From Bacteroidales bacterium (lineage in GTDB: Bacteria; Bacteroidota; Bacteroidia; Bacteroidales; F082), in NCBI GenBank assembly GCA_017428285.1, contig JAFRRE010000088.1, forward strand, positions 1 through 24,966: DNA of 24,966 nucleotides, written 5' to 3'. The first letter of the stretch is position 1, and every line of letters starts with the position of its first letter. Made by a program: the position numbers and the translations under genes. The notes under the pieces were generated by a model. That model worked only from the letters and a program-made list of their open reading frames with translations. It searched no databases and was not told where the DNA came from. Below are positions 1-9,084 of the stretch, piece by piece.

Positions 1-98
1 AATTCAACATTATATCCACTATTCCAATTTACCATTCCATAACCGCTATTTATATCTTTAGGCTTTTCAAAATCTATATATAAAGCCCGTGCATTCAT
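1..98 (-). CDS. possible 5' end of a gene running off the window
   Basis: On the minus strand an ATG at 96-98 opens a frame of 32 codons that reaches the window edge without a stop (it begins MNARALYIDFEKPKD). The frame is also open upstream to about position 160, so the start is uncertain. I recognise no domain. Thirty-two open codons is weak evidence by itself. In its favour are the position just past a strong hairpin that would separate it from the M28 peptidase gene, and an ordinary amino-acid mix. It could equally be chance. Confidence 0.28.
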   Translation of the reverse strand, partial: MNARALYIDFEKPKDINSGYGMVNWNSGYNVE

Positions 99-141
99 AG
101 TCTCTTTTTTATTGTGAACTTGGAAATGAAAATCAACCGGA

Positions 142-171
142 GAGTGCCGCCAAGCTCATTTGGCGGCACTC
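142..171. terminator. strong GC-rich hairpin, likely terminator of the M28 operon
   Basis: GAGTGCCGCCAA (142-153) and TTGGCGGCACTC (160-171) are perfectly complementary, giving a 12-bp stem with a six-base loop. It lies 30 bases past the stop codon of the minus-strand peptidase gene, where a terminator is expected. No long U-run follows on either strand, so it is not a textbook intrinsic terminator; it may act as a 3'-end stabiliser or need Rho. Confidence 0.6.
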
Positions 172-200
172 CTTATGTTATAGTATGGTTTAGCTATTTC

Positions 201-2156
201 TTATTGTTTTATGATTCTTTTTGAGATGGATTTGCCAAATTGGGTGGCTTTGATGAAATACACTCCCGATGGCAAAGTGGAGATGTCAAGGCTTCCATTA
301 TGGAAATCGTTGATTTCCATCACTTTGATCCCTGTGAGGTTGTAAATGCTCAGAAGGTAAGAATCGTCCAAATCGGTGTGTATCTCGATTTGAGAGGCAG
401 TTGGGTTGGGGCAGATTTCAAGTGTGGTAAACAATTCATATTTGGTTTCGGGTAGGTCCACGCTTGAAAAATCTATCGTCAGGTTGTCTATACCGTATAG
501 ATCATACACAGAGGAAACCTTATTTTCAGGATGCCAATTCTTCACGTCTTCTGCGAGGATTCGTACCTGAACAAAAGGCTCGCCTATATAGTCATTTAAG
601 GAAAACTCAACATGTTTCCAATTTTTTGAATGTAAGGCATCCAACAAATGCCAGCGGACTCGATCGGTTGAAACTTGTATATTGAAACGACCAAAAAACC
701 TATCCCAAAAGTTATAATCAAAAGTGGCTTGAGTAAAATAGTCAAAACTTAAGGTGACATTAGAAATGTCTGAAGGAATAGAAAACCAATCCGTTTCTGC
801 AACGGATATAAAGCCATTGGTATCTTTATCAAACGATGCTTTCATCCCCCAATAATAGTCGTCTTCGGTTTTTTGTAGGTGTTGCCAACCGTCGCCTAAA
901 AGTCTAACTCCTCGTGCGTCTTCGTTAAAGTCGTTGAAAAAGGGTAGTGATAATGCTGGTGAAACCATCATCTTCTCGTGATTGGATTCGTTGTTCTCCA
1001 TTCCATCGGTTTTTACTGCGACAACATAATAGTCATGCATTTGGCTATCATAGGCCTCATTGTCTTCAAAAGCGGTATCGGTCAATTCAGCAATTAAAAC
1101 ATCATCTCTGAACAAGCGGTAATAAATCGCGTTTTCAGCCTCATCCCATCTCAAATAAATAGTTGTCGAGTCGCAGGTGGCCGCAAAATGTTGGGGCGGC
1201 AAATCACCATTCGCCAATTCTGCTGTCGCCGCTATAGTGGCTTTTACAAATGCTTCAGCGAGTTTGAAGTTGTTTACACCATTTCCAATAGTGTCGCATG
1301 GTGTGTGATAACATGGGTGTTGAGAGAGGTACTCGACATCACCAAGATAAATGGCAGGATATTCATAAGTGCATAATCTGATGTGGTCTCCTCTACCTGC
1401 TTCGCCGCCAGTCAACCAAAGTGTCGGTGTTTCAGGAAGATACAAATTGGCCACGGAGATGTAGTATTCATATAGATTTCTTGAGAGATGATAGCAAGCG
1501 GTGTACATTTTTATGGTGTCAAGTTCTGGTGGGTACCAGCCAATCATGTCGAGATTGAAATCTCCCAAGATATTCATGTCTTGATGAGCACACTCTTTGG
1601 CATATCCCATACTTCCATACAGTCCATTCTCTTCAGCATTGAAATTCACGTAAATTATGGAACGTTTGAATGAGTATTGGCTTAAGATGCGTGCCGCCTC
1701 AAGTACGCCAGCGGTACCCGAGGCATTGTCATCGGCACCGGGACCGTCAGGATGGTCGTAATGCGAGGAAACGATTATGTATTCGTCGGGATATACTGTG
1801 CCGGGTTGAATGGCTATGACATTGCCGGCATCAAGCGTGTCGTTATGCTTATCAATAAAGTAATGTATTGATGGTTCCAAACCGAGTTCCTCATAACGTT
1901 CAATCAGCCAGTTCTGAGTGAGCAATGCTTCTGGTGAATAAGCATCTCGTATGAATTGTTGCATCCAAGCGATGCTGTTGAAGATGTTTACAGTATCTAC
2001 CTGGTTCAGCATAGCTTGTATTTCAGGGTTGGTTTCAGTGACTTTAGGATAAGTCTGTGTCCGATTGCCTTGGTGGTCGATGGGTTCCCAATAAAATTGT
2101 GCTTTCATCGTTGAGGCTGCAATCAAGAAGAGTGCAAATAGTATGGTCTTTTTCAT
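201..2156 (-). CDS. secreted M28-family zinc metallopeptidase with T9SS sorting domain
   Basis: 651 residues. A signal peptide (residues 1-19, ending MKA-Q) leads into an M28 aminopeptidase-type domain (about 55-315). The usual M28 metal ligands are visible: H132 in SHYDH, D142 in GADDNASG, the Glu pair 175-176 in NAEENGLYGS, D203 in NLDMIGW and H284 in YHTPCDT. The catalytic site therefore looks intact and the protein should hydrolyse peptides, probably from the N terminus, outside the cell. A fibronectin-type-III-like stretch follows (about 318-395), then a jelly-roll-like region (about 405-570), and a C-terminal sorting domain starting at ICPNPTASQIEIH and ending SKRIIKQ, which would send it through the type IX system. 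It starts 43 bp after the stop of the gene at 2200, in the same direction, so the two are probably co-transcribed. Substrate specificity cannot be read from the sequence. Confidence 0.9.
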   Translation of the reverse strand: MKKTILFALFLIAASTMKAQFYWEPIDHQGNRTQTYPKVTETNPEIQAMLNQVDTVNIFNSIAWMQQFIRDAYSPEALLTQNWLIERYEELGLEPSIHYFIDKHNDTLDAGNVIAIQPGTVYPDEYIIVSSHYDHPDGPGADDNASGTAGVLEAARILSQYSFKRSIIYVNFNAEENGLYGSMGYAKECAHQDMNILGDFNLDMIGWYPPELDTIKMYTACYHLSRNLYEYYISVANLYLPETPTLWLTGGEAGRGDHIRLCTYEYPAIYLGDVEYLSQHPCYHTPCDTIGNGVNNFKLAEAFVKATIAATAELANGDLPPQHFAATCDSTTIYLRWDEAENAIYYRLFRDDVLIAELTDTAFEDNEAYDSQMHDYYVVAVKTDGMENNESNHEKMMVSPALSLPFFNDFNEDARGVRLLGDGWQHLQKTEDDYYWGMKASFDKDTNGFISVAETDWFSIPSDISNVTLSFDYFTQATFDYNFWDRFFGRFNIQVSTDRVRWHLLDALHSKNWKHVEFSLNDYIGEPFVQVRILAEDVKNWHPENKVSSVYDLYGIDNLTIDFSSVDLPETKYELFTTLEICPNPTASQIEIHTDLDDSYLLSIYNLTGIKVMEINDFHNGSLDISTLPSGVYFIKATQFGKSISKRIIKQ

Positions 2157-2199
2157 AGTAATAGGTATTAATTGGAAAACAATTAGTTGAGGAACAAGT

Positions 2200-3696
2200 T
2201 CATTCCTTCACCACCTTGTCCGTAAAAGACTTCCCGTCTTTCATCGTGACTTCCATCAGGTACTGCCCCGCCGCAAGGCCATTCAGGTCGAGACATTCGA
2301 AACTCTGATTCTGTGTATGCATCAGGCGACCTTGCAAATCGTAAAGGTCGATTCGGGCAGGCTGCACATCGGGAGAATAATGCAAGTGAAGTTCTTCTTG
2401 CACAGGATTGGGATAGAAGTCGTAGGGGCGAATATGGATGCCCAATTCTTCAAGGTTGTCATAATTGTCCTTAATGACTACCACAGAAATACTATTAGGA
2501 AAAGCAAATTCATCGAATGAACTTACGGCAATGCTTCCATCGTCCAACACTCTCATGTTGATAGCAAAATGAAACGTGTCTTCTGATAGGAAATGACGCT
2601 CCCATTGAACATTCAAGTCTCCATCCAAACGGAGCAAAACCAAGTGATTAGGCGCGCAAACATTCGTCATATAAGAAAGGTAGATGGTGTTGCCGTCTAC
2701 CGCTATTGCGCGAATGGCCTCAGGCTGATGTAAAGATCTGCCAAAAAGTGCTGATGCTTGTCTAATATGTTGCCTGTTGCGCTTCTCCAGAAGTACTGAA
2801 CTATAGGTATAATAGGTTTGGGAATCAAGCTTTCTATATTTGTTAACCTGAAGATAGTTTTGGTCATCAACGGGTGCGAAATGATCATTCCAAATAGCCT
2901 CATAAGTGCTGCCCTGGTAAGAATAAAAGCGTTTCTCTTCTACCACATTGAAAAGACTGTCCAATACATATAAACGGATGGGTGGATTGTCGTGATAATC
3001 GCTATCATAGTTGCTTCCCCAATAGCAGTATTGCACAGGGGCTTCGTTGAACATCCCTGTATGTTTCTCCATCAGCTTGTCGAAATACCTTATTTGAGGA
3101 ACTTCAGTCCTGCTTTTCAGCGTGCCATCAAAGCCGATTCGCAGGAAATAGGTCATGAACGTCTCGTTAGGGTCGTCTTTAATGCTGTATGAAGCGATAA
3201 TATCACCATTTGGTTCAGAGAATAAGTCGTATGAGTAATAGGGAAACAGCTCTGTAGAATGGTCGATTTCAAAGATAGTGTCACCGATATAGTTAAGGTA
3301 CGTATCAATGGTTCTCATCCGGAAAAAGAGTGTATCATCAATTACTAGGAAATTGGCATAGACAAAATGGTCGTGATGTTCTGGATCACGTTCGAACAAT
3401 GCCGCTACGCTATGGTCATCATATACGCTATCATATTCAAAGAGTAATGAGTCTACTACGATTCCATCGGCAGAGAACTTGTAGAACATTTTGCCAATGG
3501 GAGATACTATACCAGGCGCATATTCAGGAGCCGACCAACTCTCAACAATCAAGCATTTGTCAGTGGTTTCCACAAAGTTGAGATCGACTCCGGTGAGGTA
3601 TCCGCCATTTTCGTGACAAAAATCTGTTATGATCTCCTGGCCTTTCGCCAAGTTGGCCAATGACATGATGCCCAGAAAGAGTAGCGTTTTTTTCAT
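2200..3696 (-). CDS. secreted protein of unknown function with T9SS sorting domain
   Basis: 498 residues from the ATG at 3694-3696. A further in-frame ATG at 3718-3720 would add eight residues (MKTATLHV) before MKKTLLFLGIMSLANLAKG. I prefer the inner start because it puts the Lys-Lys and hydrophobic core of a normal signal peptide at the N terminus. The middle has repeated short beta-rich stretches resembling a propeller or WD-like fold, but I recognise no family. The last 80 residues (FYPNPVQEELHLHYS through DLNGLAAGQYLMEV to KVVKE) are a T9SS type A sorting domain. So the protein is exported across the outer membrane and probably anchored at the surface. It is the first gene of a two-gene operon with the M28 peptidase. 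Confidence 0.82.
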   Translation of the reverse strand: MKKTLLFLGIMSLANLAKGQEIITDFCHENGGYLTGVDLNFVETTDKCLIVESWSAPEYAPGIVSPIGKMFYKFSADGIVVDSLLFEYDSVYDDHSVAALFERDPEHHDHFVYANFLVIDDTLFFRMRTIDTYLNYIGDTIFEIDHSTELFPYYSYDLFSEPNGDIIASYSIKDDPNETFMTYFLRIGFDGTLKSRTEVPQIRYFDKLMEKHTGMFNEAPVQYCYWGSNYDSDYHDNPPIRLYVLDSLFNVVEEKRFYSYQGSTYEAIWNDHFAPVDDQNYLQVNKYRKLDSQTYYTYSSVLLEKRNRQHIRQASALFGRSLHQPEAIRAIAVDGNTIYLSYMTNVCAPNHLVLLRLDGDLNVQWERHFLSEDTFHFAINMRVLDDGSIAVSSFDEFAFPNSISVVVIKDNYDNLEELGIHIRPYDFYPNPVQEELHLHYSPDVQPARIDLYDLQGRLMHTQNQSFECLDLNGLAAGQYLMEVTMKDGKSFTDKVVKE

Positions 3697-3789
3697 TACA
3701 TGTAATGTTGCTGTTTTCATGCTGTATGGGTTTAAAAGTTTGCAAATGCAAAACTAATCAAAGTGACAACTTTTACCATACGGTTTGGG

Positions 3790-3819
3790 CAAAAGTACGG
3801 ATTTTTGCCAATAGACAAA
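3790..3819 (-). promoter_or_regulatory. Bacteroidetes-type promoter for the 3696-201 operon
   Basis: Read on the minus strand, TTTG (3816-3819) is followed after 18 bases by TACTTTTG (3790-3797), a perfect match to the TAnnTTTG -7 box with a well-spaced -33 box. Transcription would start near 3783, leaving a leader of roughly 85 bases before the ATG at 3696. Confidence 0.68.
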
Positions 3820-3826
3820 ATAATAC

Positions 3827-3845
3827 AATATTGATAACCAATATT
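3827..3845 (-). terminator. weak AT-rich hairpin after the TPR/HTH regulator gene
   Basis: AATATTG (3827-3833), a five-base loop and CAATATT (3839-3845) form a 7-bp stem, followed on the minus strand by a T-rich stretch. It lies 28 bases past the regulator stop codon. The stem is all but one pair A-T, so termination would be weak; it may instead be an unrelated palindrome just upstream of the 3790-3819 promoter. Confidence 0.33.
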
Positions 3846-3873
3846 TTATAAAACTAACAAGTACAGCTTTTTG

Positions 3874-5538
3874 TTATCCAATCAATTGGGAGATGGCATC
3901 CGAACCAGCCTTTTTCCTGATATTCGTACGGTATTTCTCCACCGTATTAAGACTCAAATGCAGGATTTCGGCCTCTTCTTTTGTCCTGAAGCCAAGGAAA
4001 GACAGAATGACAATATTGCACTCTGATTCGGTCAAGTCGGGACAATTGGTCTTTATTTTCTCTTTTGCCAAGGGATAGGAAGCCTCGAATTCGGCCATGA
4101 CACGTTTCAGCTTGTCGTTTCCACTGGTTTTATAGAGTTCCATCACACGTTGTTGAAGTGCCTGCAACGATTGTCGCGAAACCGCCTCGAACTCGGATTC
4201 CAGCTTCCGATAGGCTTCCTCATGCCGCAAAGCCTCTATTTCCTTGTTTTTGCGGTATCGGTTGCCGAGCCACAACACCACCGTAAGCGACAGTAATACC
4301 AAGGCCAAAATCAAATAGAGCCGATAGCGTTTCACCTGCTGTTCATGCTGCAACTGCATCAATGCCAACTTCTTATCAAATTCGCTCTTCACCTGCTCGA
4401 CGGCTTTCGGCTGGCTTTCAATGGTTTGCAGCATCTCAAAATAACGGTCGGCATATTCCAAAGACTTTTCTTTATTGCCTAAAGCTTCGTAAGACTTGTA
4501 CAAACGTTGGAAAATGTCCGCATTCTCGGGATTTGGTACGATCTCGAAACGCATAGTACTCATGAAATCCAACTGTTTTTCAGCATAATAGATACATGAA
4601 TCATATTGTCCTTGCTGAAAGTGGATTTTGCTCAAATTGCAATAGAGCCCATCCTTGTATCTAAACATTGGCTCCTCGTAAAGTGCCAAGCCTTGATGAC
4701 ATTCTCCGAGGGCCTTCTGCAATAGTTGTTGCCCTTCTTGCTCATCTTTATAATATTGGTTTTCAAATTGATGCTTGTAAAGCTGCGACATAGAATAATG
4801 ATAAAAGGCTATGTTTTCCACCTGACCAAGTTTTTGTGCCGCCTCCAATCCATCTTCAAAACACAGTCGGCAGCTGTCGTATTTTTCGAGAGCAAGATAG
4901 GCATCCCCCAACATAAAAGCGGAGTTGAACCAACCACTATATTTCTGTTTTTCAGAAAAATATGCATTAACTGGTTTCAGATAGTGGAGACCTTCTTTAT
5001 AATAGCCATTATACAAATAACACATACCAAGACGCAATTGTATTTTGTATCGATAATTGTCAATCCACTCTTGTTCACTTTCCACATTTTTAAAATAATA
5101 GAGGAAACGCTTATCGATATGTTTGCACTGCTCAATGCTTTGAAAAGCCTTCAACAACCAGTCGAGTTTTATTTGTTCACCTTTGCCCTCTTTAAAAGCG
5201 ATGCGTGAAAGAGCCTCGCAGGTTTGTGCCTCAAACCACTTGTCATTGCCACCGACATAATAATCTTCAGCCACTTTCAACAGGGAATCTGTGATGCTGT
5301 CGTAAAGGAATAAAAGGTCTCGTGTACTAACTTTCAGCAGACAATAATGAGCATATTCTTTTTCTGAAAGTGTCTCTAAGGTCAATGTATCAAGGATCTG
5401 AAGGGCACTATCGGGCTTTTGCGAGAAGAAGCTTTCCACTTGATACAGAATATTCTCCTGTGGCGGTGGTGTTGTGGTTTTGTTGGTGCAAGCTGCTAAA
5501 GTGAATAACAACCCGATAATTATATGCTTTGCTTTCAT
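3874..5538 (-). CDS. membrane-spanning TPR protein with C-terminal LuxR-type HTH
   Basis: 554 residues. The N terminus carries a signal with a lipobox-like LAAC at residues 14-17. Residues about 35-390 are helical TPR-like repeats (for example LRLGMCYLYNGYYKEGLHYL). A single hydrophobic helix follows at about 405-427 (LYLILALVLLSLTVVLWL), flanked by basic residues, then a coiled-coil-like linker and a C-terminal helix-turn-helix at about 500-554 with the LuxR/GerE pattern LTESECNIVILSFLGFRTKE and LNTVEKYRTNIRKKAG. The topology implied is a periplasmic TPR sensor and a cytoplasmic DNA-binding domain in one chain, a layout common in Bacteroidetes. It lies 26 bp after the polysaccharide ligase gene, in the same direction, so it may be co-transcribed and regulate that locus; its true targets are unknown. 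If the lipobox is processed, the protein would be tethered at both ends. Confidence 0.82.
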   Translation of the reverse strand: MKAKHIIIGLLFTLAACTNKTTTPPPQENILYQVESFFSQKPDSALQILDTLTLETLSEKEYAHYCLLKVSTRDLLFLYDSITDSLLKVAEDYYVGGNDKWFEAQTCEALSRIAFKEGKGEQIKLDWLLKAFQSIEQCKHIDKRFLYYFKNVESEQEWIDNYRYKIQLRLGMCYLYNGYYKEGLHYLKPVNAYFSEKQKYSGWFNSAFMLGDAYLALEKYDSCRLCFEDGLEAAQKLGQVENIAFYHYSMSQLYKHQFENQYYKDEQEGQQLLQKALGECHQGLALYEEPMFRYKDGLYCNLSKIHFQQGQYDSCIYYAEKQLDFMSTMRFEIVPNPENADIFQRLYKSYEALGNKEKSLEYADRYFEMLQTIESQPKAVEQVKSEFDKKLALMQLQHEQQVKRYRLYLILALVLLSLTVVLWLGNRYRKNKEIEALRHEEAYRKLESEFEAVSRQSLQALQQRVMELYKTSGNDKLKRVMAEFEASYPLAKEKIKTNCPDLTESECNIVILSFLGFRTKEEAEILHLSLNTVEKYRTNIRKKAGSDAISQLIG

Positions 5539-5543
5539 GTCTG

Positions 5544-5575
5544 TAAAGATAGGGAAAAAACGAATTATTCCCCAA
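5544..5575 (-). promoter_or_regulatory. possible promoter of the TPR/HTH regulator
   Basis: On the minus strand TTG (5573-5575) is followed after 21 bases by TATCTTTA (5544-5551), one mismatch from TAnnTTTG. It ends six bases before the regulator's ATG and overlaps the 3' end of the ligase gene, so it would give an almost leaderless transcript. Confidence 0.35.
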
Positions 5576-7001
5576 CGAATTCTTCCTTGTCCGCATAGAA
5601 CACGTCAATCGCTGCAATCAGGGCGGCAAGGCTCCACACGGGGATAGCCAGCTTGTCGGTGTCCAGGAAGTTGTTAAGGAAACCGTGGATGAAATAGCTG
5701 ATGAAGGCGAGGGTGGCTCCCAAGACCAAGACCTTGGCCTCTTTGTTCTTGCAGCGGCCATAGGTCTTTAGGCCACAATACACCGTCACGATGACCAAAA
5801 CTAGCACGAGGAGCGAACCCACCACGCCCTGTTCGGCCAAGGGACCGAAATACTCGGAGTGGGCATTGCCGCCATCGCCGGCGTTGGTGCTGATGATGGT
5901 CTTCTCCTTCGACATCTGATAAGGCGCATACACGAATTGGTAGGTGCCTGGCCCCCAACCAAACACCGGACGTTCGTTGAACAATCGGAAGGCCGACTGC
6001 CAGCGGTTGATACGCTCGAGGTTGGAGGCATCGGTGGAGATGTTGGTGATGGACTGGATGTTTTCCACAAGGTTGCCCGAAGCATCCTGGTTGTTCTTCT
6101 CCAAAGCGTCGATGATTTGGTTTTGGAAGGCGAAAAACAGGCCGACCAGAATCACGACGGCGGCGGCAATCCAGCGGAACTTGATCTTCAACAGCACGCA
6201 AATCAAGACGGCCAAGGCGGCAATGATGCTGAGCCATGCCGCACGGCAGTTGGAGAGCGTGAGGGCCACGCTGAGCAGCACAACCACGGCGATGATGATG
6301 AGTCTGCGGCTTTTCTTCACACCTGGCAAGAAGACATAGGCGAGGGCGAGGATGAGATAGATGGCTAAGGCAGCACCGTAGGCTGTGTGGTCGTTGTAGA
6401 AAGGTGTCATCACCCAGTGGGCCGAGTCGCCGTCGAAGCCGAACTGGGCATGGTGAATGATGGTGTAGACGCACACGATGCACAAGGCAGCGATGTAAAG
6501 CCAGATGAACTTATGGATGTTTTTGGGGCTCTTGAATAAAATGGCGCAGAGGAAGAAGGCCGGGATGACGAACCACAGCCTCGAAAGCATGAACTTGATG
6601 GACACCACGGGCATCTCGCTCGTGATGGTGGTGACGAGCATCCAGGCAAACATGCAATAGATGACAATGGCGATGGGATGTCGCGAGATGCGTCTGTCAA
6701 ATTTGCCGTCGTAGAGCATTTTGGCCACGAACAAAATCAAGATGCCCATCAGTAGGGGCTCGGCGGGCAGCGAGATGGCCAAGCCCGATTCAAGCACTTT
6801 CAGGTTGACCGAGAGCGGCACCGTGAAGGCCGTGAGAAACAGCACTTTGTCCAAGGAGAAGATGTAAAGCAAAAGCACGCCCAGCACGACGGGAAGGGCA
6901 AAGAAGAGATAGGTGTTCTTCTTCACCACAAGAAACAGCCCCACGGCCACGAATAGTGCCGCGATGACATAGAGCCAGGTTATTTTCGCTTTCTTCTCCA
7001 C
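5565..7001 (-). CDS. O-antigen ligase / Wzy-type polysaccharide polymerase
   Basis: 478 residues, mostly hydrophobic, with about 11-12 membrane helices. A larger periplasmic loop in the second half carries the signature of the O-antigen ligase (Wzy_C) family: RINRWQSAFRLFNERPVFGW, GPGTYQF and NAHSEYFGPLAEQGVVG. Such proteins either polymerise lipid-linked repeat units (Wzy) or join finished glycan to lipid A core or protein (WaaL); sequence alone does not separate these. It starts three bases after the stop of the upstream Wzz gene, implying one transcript with translational coupling. Its neighbours (flippase, two Wzz proteins) fit a Wzx/Wzy pathway, which slightly favours polymerase. Base composition here is clearly GC-richer than in the T9SS genes on either side. 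Confidence 0.85.
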   Translation of the reverse strand: MEKKAKITWLYVIAALFVAVGLFLVVKKNTYLFFALPVVLGVLLLYIFSLDKVLFLTAFTVPLSVNLKVLESGLAISLPAEPLLMGILILFVAKMLYDGKFDRRISRHPIAIVIYCMFAWMLVTTITSEMPVVSIKFMLSRLWFVIPAFFLCAILFKSPKNIHKFIWLYIAALCIVCVYTIIHHAQFGFDGDSAHWVMTPFYNDHTAYGAALAIYLILALAYVFLPGVKKSRRLIIIAVVVLLSVALTLSNCRAAWLSIIAALAVLICVLLKIKFRWIAAAVVILVGLFFAFQNQIIDALEKNNQDASGNLVENIQSITNISTDASNLERINRWQSAFRLFNERPVFGWGPGTYQFVYAPYQMSKEKTIISTNAGDGGNAHSEYFGPLAEQGVVGSLLVLVLVIVTVYCGLKTYGRCKNKEAKVLVLGATLAFISYFIHGFLNNFLDTDKLAIPVWSLAALIAAIDVFYADKEEFVGE

Positions 7002-7004
7002 GGT

Positions 7005-7940
7005 TTATTTCTTTTCGCCTACGAAACGTTTGCGGTTCTCGATGATGAAGATGACCACGATGGAGAGCAGGAAGGCTCCCAATGCACTCAGAGCGACCAC
7101 CACCCAACGTACGGGGAAGGCTTTCTTATCGGCAGGGAAGGGCTCGGTGACGATGTTGGAGTAGGTGAGGTCGGAGTAGAAGAAACGCAGGTTCTGCTCA
7201 TAGTCGACCTTGGTGGAGACGTAGGTATTAGCCTCGGCTTCTATTTTGGTGCGGAGGTCGACGGCTTCGGCACCGTAGGCCTCAAGGTTGTTTTTCAACT
7301 CAGTGGCTTTGGCAGAGCCGGCAAGGTAGCCTCGGGTCACCTCACGCGCTTGGCTACTGTAGTCGGTTACGCCAAATTCGGTGCTGATTGTAGTAAGTCG
7401 GTCCTTCAGCGAGTCGATGTTGCGTTGCTTTTCGTTCAACTGCCTTTCATACATGGCCACCACTTCGCCCACTTTCTGGGTGTGCAGGTCATGCACCTTC
7501 TGGTCGTAGAAGTTGAGGATATCCTTGGCGATGTCGCAGGCCACAAAGGGGTCTTTGTCCATCACGCTGATGCTGACGGCCTCGTTGGGGGTCTTTCCGA
7601 TCTTGACCTTGCTGCGGTATTCGTTGATCATATAAGTCTTGGCAAACTGGTCGGCCTTGTTGATTTTGTAGTCCGTCCACAAGTCGTACTTTTCGACGAT
7701 GGAGTCCATGATGGAGGTCGAGTTGATGATTTCGAGCATTTGTTCGGTCTCACTTTCGTCGGAGTAGGGGCTGATGTTGGCGGGATAGGCCACGGCCACC
7801 GACTTGTAGAGCGGCGTGATGAACATGGAGCTTGAGAAAATGGCACCGCAGAGGGCGGCCACCACGGTGATGATGATGATGTGCCATTTCCATTTCAGCA
7901 CGAGTTGAACCAGTGAAAGATTGTTGAAATTGTTATCCAT
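7005..7940 (-). CDS. Wzz-family polysaccharide chain-length protein (second copy)
   Basis: 311 residues from the ATG at 7938-7940. The frame is open further upstream to 8081, but that part overlaps the preceding gene; the MDNNFNN start aligns with the MDEQTHN start of the upstream paralogue, and both then share an N-terminal membrane helix followed by FITPLYKS. The fold is that of Wzz proteins: helix 1 at about 20-40, a long periplasmic coiled-coil region with ANISPYSDESETEQMLEIIN near its start, and a C-terminal helix after KKAFPVRW. There is no cytoplasmic tyrosine-kinase domain. It should set glycan length together with the polymerase encoded immediately downstream. The intergenic gap to the first Wzz gene is 55 bp. 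Confidence 0.85.
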   Translation of the reverse strand: MDNNFNNLSLVQLVLKWKWHIIIITVVAALCGAIFSSSMFITPLYKSVAVAYPANISPYSDESETEQMLEIINSTSIMDSIVEKYDLWTDYKINKADQFAKTYMINEYRSKVKIGKTPNEAVSISVMDKDPFVACDIAKDILNFYDQKVHDLHTQKVGEVVAMYERQLNEKQRNIDSLKDRLTTISTEFGVTDYSSQAREVTRGYLAGSAKATELKNNLEAYGAEAVDLRTKIEAEANTYVSTKVDYEQNLRFFYSDLTYSNIVTEPFPADKKAFPVRWVVVALSALGAFLLSIVVIFIIENRKRFVGEKK

Positions 7941-7995
7941 GATTTGATTTGTTGTTTTCGGAGTAGTTGGTACTATATTAGGTTCAGGTTTCGGC

Positions 7996-9066
7996 TCATT
8001 CTTTTCCGGGATGATGCCTTTTTTCCTTGGTGGCCGCCTCTTTTTCGGCCTCGGAACGAAAAAAGCCCTTCGAGCGGTCATAGAAGACGATGCAGAAGAG
8101 GAGCAGCAGGAAGGTGCTCAGCACGGTGACCACCACGATAATCCAGCGGATGGGATAGGTCTTGCGCTCGGCTTGGAAGGCTGAGGTGACGACAAACTTG
8201 TGCGGGATGAACTCGGTGGCGTCCACCTTGGCCTCTTCGTATTTCGACTTGACCAAAGAGAGTTGCAGGCGGTCGTTGTCCAAACGCTCGTTGATGGCGT
8301 AGGAGGCACCGCCGTATTCGGCCAAAACATCAAGCATTTCTTGTATATTCTTGACACCCTGTGAGTTGCCTTTGCCTAATTCGACTGCCAGCTGTTGGCT
8401 GAGCATCTCTACTTGCGACTCATAGTCGAACACGCCGAGTTTGCGCAAGGTGTTCAACGAGTCTTCCAGCATATTCATCTCGGCCACGAGGGTGTTGTAC
8501 TCTTGTTCCACGATGCGGAAGGCCTCAATGGCGACCTCTTTCTGCATTTGGTTCATGGTGCTGTCGAAAATCTCGGCAATCTCGTTGGCGATGCGGGCCG
8601 AAAGGGCGGCATCAGAATCCAAAACGGTGATTTTCACAGCATTGTATTCCGTCCTGCGGAACTTGATGCGGGCATCATAGAGTTTGTTCAGTTTGGTGAT
8701 GGGGTATTTGCTGTTGGCCTTGATGTTGTAGTGTTCCATCAAGTTGAAACGGCTGATCACCTTGTCGCGCACGCGGTTCGAGTTCAATACTTGCAGCATC
8801 TGTTCGGTCTGCTCGTCCTCGCCGAAGTTCATGATGTCCTTTTCCGACTGGTAGGTCGTGCTGATCAAGACTTTCGAGATGGAATTGCTGGAGGTGGGGT
8901 AGATGACCGTCGTGGACTTATACAGTGGTGTGATGAAAAATGGCGCACTGAAAATGATGGCACATAGGGCGGCCACAGCCAAAATGATGAGTATGGGCTT
9001 CCTGTATTCCACCAATAGTCTGCATAAGTATTTGGAACTGTAGGTGTTATGTGTCTGTTCGTCCAT
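7996..9066 (-). CDS. Wzz-family polysaccharide chain-length protein (first copy)
   Basis: 356 residues with two membrane helices: PILIILAVAALCAIIFSAPF (about 24-43) and, after RKTYPIRW, IIVVVTVLSTFLLLLFCIVF near the C terminus. Between them is a periplasmic region with predicted coiled coil (about 165-260). Residues FITPLYKSTTVIYPTSSNS and the EDEQTEQMLQVLNSNRVRDK segment match the neighbouring paralogue, so the two arose by duplication or work as a mixed oligomer. A short charged cytoplasmic tail (FFRSEAEKEAATKEKRHH) has no kinase motif. It has its own good promoter at 9089-9118 and heads the wzz-wzz-ligase transcript. Confidence 0.86.
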   Translation of the reverse strand: MDEQTHNTYSSKYLCRLLVEYRKPILIILAVAALCAIIFSAPFFITPLYKSTTVIYPTSSNSISKVLISTTYQSEKDIMNFGEDEQTEQMLQVLNSNRVRDKVISRFNLMEHYNIKANSKYPITKLNKLYDARIKFRRTEYNAVKITVLDSDAALSARIANEIAEIFDSTMNQMQKEVAIEAFRIVEQEYNTLVAEMNMLEDSLNTLRKLGVFDYESQVEMLSQQLAVELGKGNSQGVKNIQEMLDVLAEYGGASYAINERLDNDRLQLSLVKSKYEEAKVDATEFIPHKFVVTSAFQAERKTYPIRWIIVVVTVLSTFLLLLFCIVFYDRSKGFFRSEAEKEAATKEKRHHPGKE

Positions 9067-9084
9067 GTTTAAGTGTAGAATAAG

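Noticed and set aside
3763..3776. A sequence resembling the 15-bp repeat motif near the 3790 promoter
   Set aside because: It is 14 bp long, stands alone without a 21-bp partner, and lies downstream of the -7 box.
5674..6483. 269-codon minus-strand frame inside the O-antigen ligase gene
   Set aside because: It is a shifted frame, rich in Arg, His and Pro, lying within a clearly membrane-type coding sequence.
7941..8081. N-terminal extension of the second Wzz protein (proline-rich, 47 residues)
   Set aside because: It overlaps the preceding gene; the MDNN start at 7940 aligns with the paralogue's own N terminus.
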